8,861 nt of DNA from Actinomycetota bacterium. GTDB taxonomy: Bacteria; Actinomycetota; Acidimicrobiia; Acidimicrobiales; Ilumatobacteraceae. The stretch is taken from the NCBI GenBank assembly GCA_009703975.1, contig WLFB01000035.1, positions 1-8,861 of the forward strand, in the 5' to 3' direction. Position 1 is the first letter of the stretch; each line of letters starts with the position of its first letter. The position numbers were made by a program, and so were the translations under genes. Shown here one piece after another: positions 6,568-8,861 of the stretch. The notes under the pieces were generated by a model. That model saw only the letters and a list, made by a program, of their open reading frames with translations. It was not told the origin of the DNA and ran no database searches.

Positions 6568-7121
6568 CTAATCCGCATTTTTGGTGGTACTTGTCTAGGG
6601 CCTCAGGAATTGTCGCGTGGGGTTTATTAACTGCGTCGGTTGTCTGGGGAGTTTTATTGGCGACACGAATGCTCAAGCCATATGACCGTCCGGCCTGGCT
6701 TCTAGACCTGCACCGTTGGCTCGGCTTTCTGACACTATTGGCAGTGGCGTTACATATGGCCGCACTTTTTGCTGACTCGTTCGTTGAGTTCTCAGTGCGC
6801 GACTTGTTGGTGCCGATGTCAACAACTTGGCGCCCCTGGGCAGTTACTTCAGGCATTCTCGCGATGTATCTGCTTGTTGCAGTGCAATTGTCTTCAGTTG
6901 TCATGAGAAAAATTCCGAAAAAAGTTTGGCGTGTGATTCATCTGACTAGCTATCTGATGTTTTGTCTTGTGACTCTGCATTCATTTCTCGCTGGCAGCGA
7001 CCGCGGAAAGAATCTTTTTAACATGTTTGCATTGGCTGTTATCTTGATGACTATTTTGGCTACGTCAATTCGAGTTTTATACACAAGAACCCCAACCCGA
7101 AAGGTGATTACAGAATCATGA
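6564..7121 (+). CDS. Ferric-reductase-like transmembrane haem protein
   Basis: 185 residues from the ATG at 6564. Five or six hydrophobic helices carry two His pairs in neighbouring helices: LHRWLG...LHM (His50 and His64, 13 residues apart) and IHLTSY...LHS (His126 and His139, 12 apart). This spacing is typical of the bis-haem-b core of the ferric reductase / NADPH oxidase-like superfamily. No FAD/NAD reductase domain follows, so electrons must come from or go to a partner. Family members lacking a reductase domain often sit with ApbE and FMN-binding proteins in flavin-based transmembrane electron transfer. The ATG at 6564 is chosen because it forms an ATGA overlap with the apbE stop. An in-frame ATG at 6546 would add six residues with a 22-base overlap and no better ribosome-binding site. 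Confidence 0.9.
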   Translation: MTNPHFWWYLSRASGIVAWGLLTASVVWGVLLATRMLKPYDRPAWLLDLHRWLGFLTLLAVALHMAALFADSFVEFSVRDLLVPMSTTWRPWAVTSGILAMYLLVAVQLSSVVMRKIPKKVWRVIHLTSYLMFCLVTLHSFLAGSDRGKNLFNMFALAVILMTILATSIRVLYTRTPTRKVITES

Positions 7122-7609
7122 TTATCGCAATTTCAAATTTATTTGGCCTTCCCGCACATCCACTTTTGGTTCACGTACCGATCGTCTTGATTCCGCTTGC
7201 GGCAATAACTGCGATCATCTCAATTCACAAAAAGTATCGTCGAGAAATGTTGTTGGTTACCGCAGTCATGGCGGTTATCGGCGCCGCGTTTCTATTTCTT
7301 GCTGCAGGTGCTGGCGAATCACTACAGCACGACCTGCCAAGATCGCGAGCAATTCACGAGCATGCCGAATCGGGCGAAAAATCACAAGGTCCGACCGCGG
7401 CTTTTGCGTTTGTAGCAGTTGGCGCAGTTTTATCTCTCGAAGCATCCCGCCGAAAGTTTGTTTATAGAGGCAAGTCGTTGCCGAAGTGGACAGCTACCGC
7501 TTTTCTTGCGCTAACAGTTGTTGGTGGAGTCGCCTCAACAGTTGCAGTTTCTCAAGCAGGCCACTCTGGTGCCAAGAGCGTCTGGGAGTCGCGCCTAGAA
7601 ACTAAATAG
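7118..7609 (+). CDS. DUF2231-like four-helix membrane protein
   Basis: 163 residues. The N-terminal GLPAHPLLVHVPIVLIPLA (10-28) is the hallmark of DUF2231-type membrane proteins, with His14 and His19. Helices are predicted at about 16-36, 44-64, 92-108 and 125-146. Further conserved-looking His residues are His71, His80 and His82 in the loop after helix 2 and His149 in the terminal GHSGAKSVW. The His placement near the membrane faces would suit haem or metal binding, but this is inference, as the family has no established biochemical role that I know of. It starts in an ATGA overlap with the ferric-reductase-like gene, so the two are probably made stoichiometrically and may form a complex. 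It is the last gene of the operon. Confidence 0.88.
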   Translation: MIIAISNLFGLPAHPLLVHVPIVLIPLAAITAIISIHKKYRREMLLVTAVMAVIGAAFLFLAAGAGESLQHDLPRSRAIHEHAESGEKSQGPTAAFAFVAVGAVLSLEASRRKFVYRGKSLPKWTATAFLALTVVGGVASTVAVSQAGHSGAKSVWESRLETK

Positions 7610-7612
7610 TCC

Positions 7613-7635
7613 AAATAATTTAATTTCGATTATTT
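7613..7635. terminator. AT-rich inverted repeat between convergent genes
   Basis: AAATAAT (7613-7619) and ATTATTT (7629-7635) can pair as a 7-bp stem with a 9-base loop. They lie within the 28-bp gap between the ends of the DUF2231 gene and the small membrane gene. The stem has no G-C pairs and no long U-tract follows, so it is at best a weak bidirectional terminator. Confidence 0.3.
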
Positions 7636-7637
7636 CT

Positions 7638-7838
7638 CTATTGCATTGGCGCTGGCTTGTCATCCGAGTCTGAATCAAGCACCGCATTTGCTATATGTAA
7701 AGTAAGTGCGATAACTGTAAAAATAATTGCCCATTTTTTCGTCTGCCCTGAGAGTGTCAAGATAGTGATGCAAGATGCGCCAAGGGTGAATCCAACTCTT
7801 CCGATTTCAAAACGAATCTTTCTAAACTTCGCTGTCAC
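7638..7838 (-). CDS. Small two-helix membrane protein downstream of the repeat protein
   Basis: 66 residues, family not recognised. A basic N-terminus (KFRKIRFEIGR, residues 4-14) precedes helix 1 (about 15-30). A short QTKK turn (32-35) leads to helix 2 (about 36-54), and the tail is acidic (DSDSDDK, 55-61). This ordered layout argues for a real gene. It begins with GTG only two bases after the stop of the upstream surface protein, with AAGGG ten bases before it as a possible ribosome-binding site, so it is probably co-translated. The overlapping + strand frame (7657-7863) lacks context. Could be an accessory factor for the surface protein; no evidence beyond position. Confidence 0.6.
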   Translation of the reverse strand: MTAKFRKIRFEIGRVGFTLGASCITILTLSGQTKKWAIIFTVIALTLHIANAVLDSDSDDKPAPMQ

Positions 7839-7840
7839 TT

Positions 7841-8861
7841 CTAATCTTCCCTTCTTCGTATAAACATTCCTGCTGCGCCAAGTGTATTGCCAACTGCAAT
7901 AAGTGTCCTACGCTCACTTACAGGTATCGACTGATTGGTTGGAACATAGTCATCAACTTCTCCACTAAATATATTAACTTTCGCCTCAAAGGCTTTTTTT
8001 ACTTTCTTGGGAGCCTTAACAAGAGTTTCAACTAATTCATCGGCCTGTTCAGGCGTCAGATCGTTAACTGTTAGTTCTTCAAAAATTCGCTCGACTTCTT
8101 GAGTGCTAAGAGCTTCTAATTTTTCTGGTTCGGCGAGTGTCTCTGCAACGATATTTACTACTTCGGTGATTGTCTCAGTATTCTGCGCTACATTGGCTGC
8201 CTTTACTTGGGCGTCACTATTTTGACCTTCTTGTTGGCCATTGTTTGGCGCTTGCATGCTCGTTTGAACATTAGATTTCGGATCTTGCGGAGGTATTGAT
8301 TGGCCCGGTATTGACTGTCCGGGAACTGGCTGTCCGGGAACTGGCTGACCTGGTGTTGATTGTCCGGGAACTGGCTGTCCTGGTGTTGATTGTCCCGGTA
8401 TTGACTGCCCTGGTGTCAACGATGGTGTTGATGATTTCCCGGGGGCGAGTGGTGGTGTAGTTGGTTGTGATCCTGTTGATAATTTCGACGTAGTCGGCGT
8501 AGTTAAATTTTTGTTTGGTGAGATAGTGCCTGTTCCAGTGCCAGTGCCAGTGCCAGTTCCAGTGCCTGTTCCAGCGCCTGTTCCTGTGCCAGCGCCGGTT
8601 CCAGTGCCAGCGCCGACTCCTGATCCAATTATCGGTTGTGTTACTGGTGTTGAGCCGGTTGGTGATGGCGGTTGTGTAATTGACGTAGTTGCGGGTGCTT
8701 TTGTTGTTGCGGTTATTGGTGTTATGCCGGTGGATGATGGCGGTTGTGTTGTGAATGTTGCCGTTGACGGTTGTGTTACCGCGGGCGCTTTCGTTTCAAC
8801 TGTTGGTGTCGCGGGTGCTTGTATTGTCGGCGGTTGGGTTACCGCGGGCGCTTTCGTTTCA
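7841..8861 (-). CDS. Repeat-rich Thr/Pro/Gly surface protein, C-terminal part (5' end outside window)
   Basis: I traced the frame codon by codon from the TAG at 7843-7841 to the right edge without a stop, giving 339 visible residues; a TTG at 8419 is only internal Leu. N to C: a Thr/Pro-rich region with TKAPA and TQPP motifs (8861-8627), a (Gly-X)17 run with X mostly Thr (8626-8525), a Thr/Ser/Pro linker, eight PGQ pentapeptide repeats (8413-8294), a Gln/Asn-rich linker, then an acidic helical domain containing two similar segments (around LSTQEVERIFEEL and LTPEQADELVETL). The end is DDYVPTNQSIPVSERR, a hydrophobic stretch of about 16 residues and Arg-Arg-Arg-Glu-Asp. A hydrophobic segment plus terminal Arg cluster resembles a sorting or anchoring tail, but no LPXTG motif is present. 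Composition indicates an exported, extended, wall-spanning or adhesive protein. Its specific role is unknown. Confidence 0.85.
   Translation of the reverse strand, partial: ETKAPAVTQPPTIQAPATPTVETKAPAVTQPSTATFTTQPPSSTGITPITATTKAPATTSITQPPSPTGSTPVTQPIIGSGVGAGTGTGAGTGTGAGTGTGTGTGTGTGTGTISPNKNLTTPTTSKLSTGSQPTTPPLAPGKSSTPSLTPGQSIPGQSTPGQPVPGQSTPGQPVPGQPVPGQSIPGQSIPPQDPKSNVQTSMQAPNNGQQEGQNSDAQVKAANVAQNTETITEVVNIVAETLAEPEKLEALSTQEVERIFEELTVNDLTPEQADELVETLVKAPKKVKKAFEAKVNIFSGEVDDYVPTNQSIPVSERRTLIAVGNTLGAAGMFIRRRED
8294..8413 (-). repeat. Eight PGQ(S/P)(I/T/V) pentapeptide repeats
   Basis: Eight tandem 15-bp units encode Pro-Gly-Gln followed by Ser or Pro and then Ile, Thr or Val. A degenerate ninth unit (Pro-Pro-Gln) follows. 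The units differ at synonymous and variable positions, so the array is not a recent exact amplification throughout. Confidence 0.9.
8525..8626 (-). repeat. (Gly-X)17 dipeptide run encoded by hexanucleotide repeats
   Basis: Gly alternates with Thr (12), Ala (3), Val (1) or Ser (1) over 34 codons. On the + strand this reads as repeats of CCAGTG and CCTGTT variants, with the cleanest stretch at 8534-8566. Six-base units preserve frame when copy number changes. Confidence 0.9.
8768..8861 (-). repeat. 63-bp-period repeat encoding ETKAPAVTQP
   Basis: The 31-base blocks at 8768-8798 and 8831-8861 are identical except at one base (T at 8774, G at 8837). They encode ETKAPAVTQP twice, separated by a diverged spacer. 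The second block touches the window edge, so more copies may continue beyond it. More diverged relatives of the same module occur around 8655-8700 and 8727-8750. Confidence 0.85.

Noticed and set aside
6551..6904. 117-residue - strand ORF
   Set aside because: It is antisense to the ferric-reductase-like protein, whose paired His and hydrophobic helices are clearly the coding signal; Ser/Thr/Arg-rich shadow composition.
7657..7863. 68-residue + strand ORF
   Set aside because: It lies antisense to the small two-helix gene, has no ribosome-binding site or neighbour coupling, and looks like a shadow frame.
7841..8419. 192-residue ORF starting at TTG 8419
   Set aside because: The frame stays open with the same Thr/Pro-rich composition to 8861. 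The TTG is an internal Leu codon within a longer repeat protein.
8525..8861. Possible CRISPR-like array or noncoding satellite
   Set aside because: The repeats are short, directly adjoining, multiples of three and keep one frame open as a Thr/Pro/Gly protein. There are no unique spacers of uniform length.

Overview
The window most resembles a chromosomal segment of a member of the Actinomycetota, possibly one of the lower-GC aquatic lineages. The basis is indirect. Base composition looks to be in the mid-40s percent GC, GTG starts are frequent, and the ABC exporter pair and the ApbE / ferric-reductase-like / DUF2231 neighbourhood are of types I associate with actinobacteria. Two genes also look leaderless. 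No rRNA, tRNA, CRISPR, insertion sequence or phage gene is visible.

Positions 1-2430 (+) hold the 3' part of one ABC exporter half-transporter and a complete second one. They are one base apart and show the asymmetric catalytic motifs of a heterodimeric exporter. Positions 2423-4479 (-) hold a sensor histidine kinase and its OmpR/PhoB-type response regulator, translationally coupled by a GTGA overlap. The kinase ends convergently with the exporter inside a 12-bp perfect palindrome that supplies the last residues and the stop codon on both strands.

Positions 4480-4611 form the divergent control region between the regulator and a five-gene (+) operon at 4612-7609. It contains three TTGG(A/C)T direct repeats at an exact 11-bp period, the classic geometry of an OmpR/PhoB-family binding site. 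The operon encodes a secreted protein with poly-aspartate tracts, a small single-pass membrane protein with an Ala/Pro/Gln/Val-rich exterior, an ApbE-type flavin transferase, a ferric-reductase-like membrane haem protein and a DUF2231 membrane protein. Adjacent genes overlap or lie only 11 bp apart. My reading is a two-component-controlled membrane redox module, perhaps handling a metal or flavin outside the cytoplasm. No canonical FMN-acceptor (SGAT-type) domain is visible in the window.

Positions 7638-8861 (-) converge on the operon. They encode the C-terminal 339 residues of a very repetitive Thr/Pro/Gly-rich surface protein, which runs off the right edge, followed 2 bp later by a 66-residue two-helix membrane protein. 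The surface protein has three repeat classes, a helical acidic domain, and a short hydrophobic C-terminus ending in Arg-Arg-Arg-Glu-Asp that looks like a surface-sorting or anchoring tail.

There is no gene-free stretch longer than about 132 bases.
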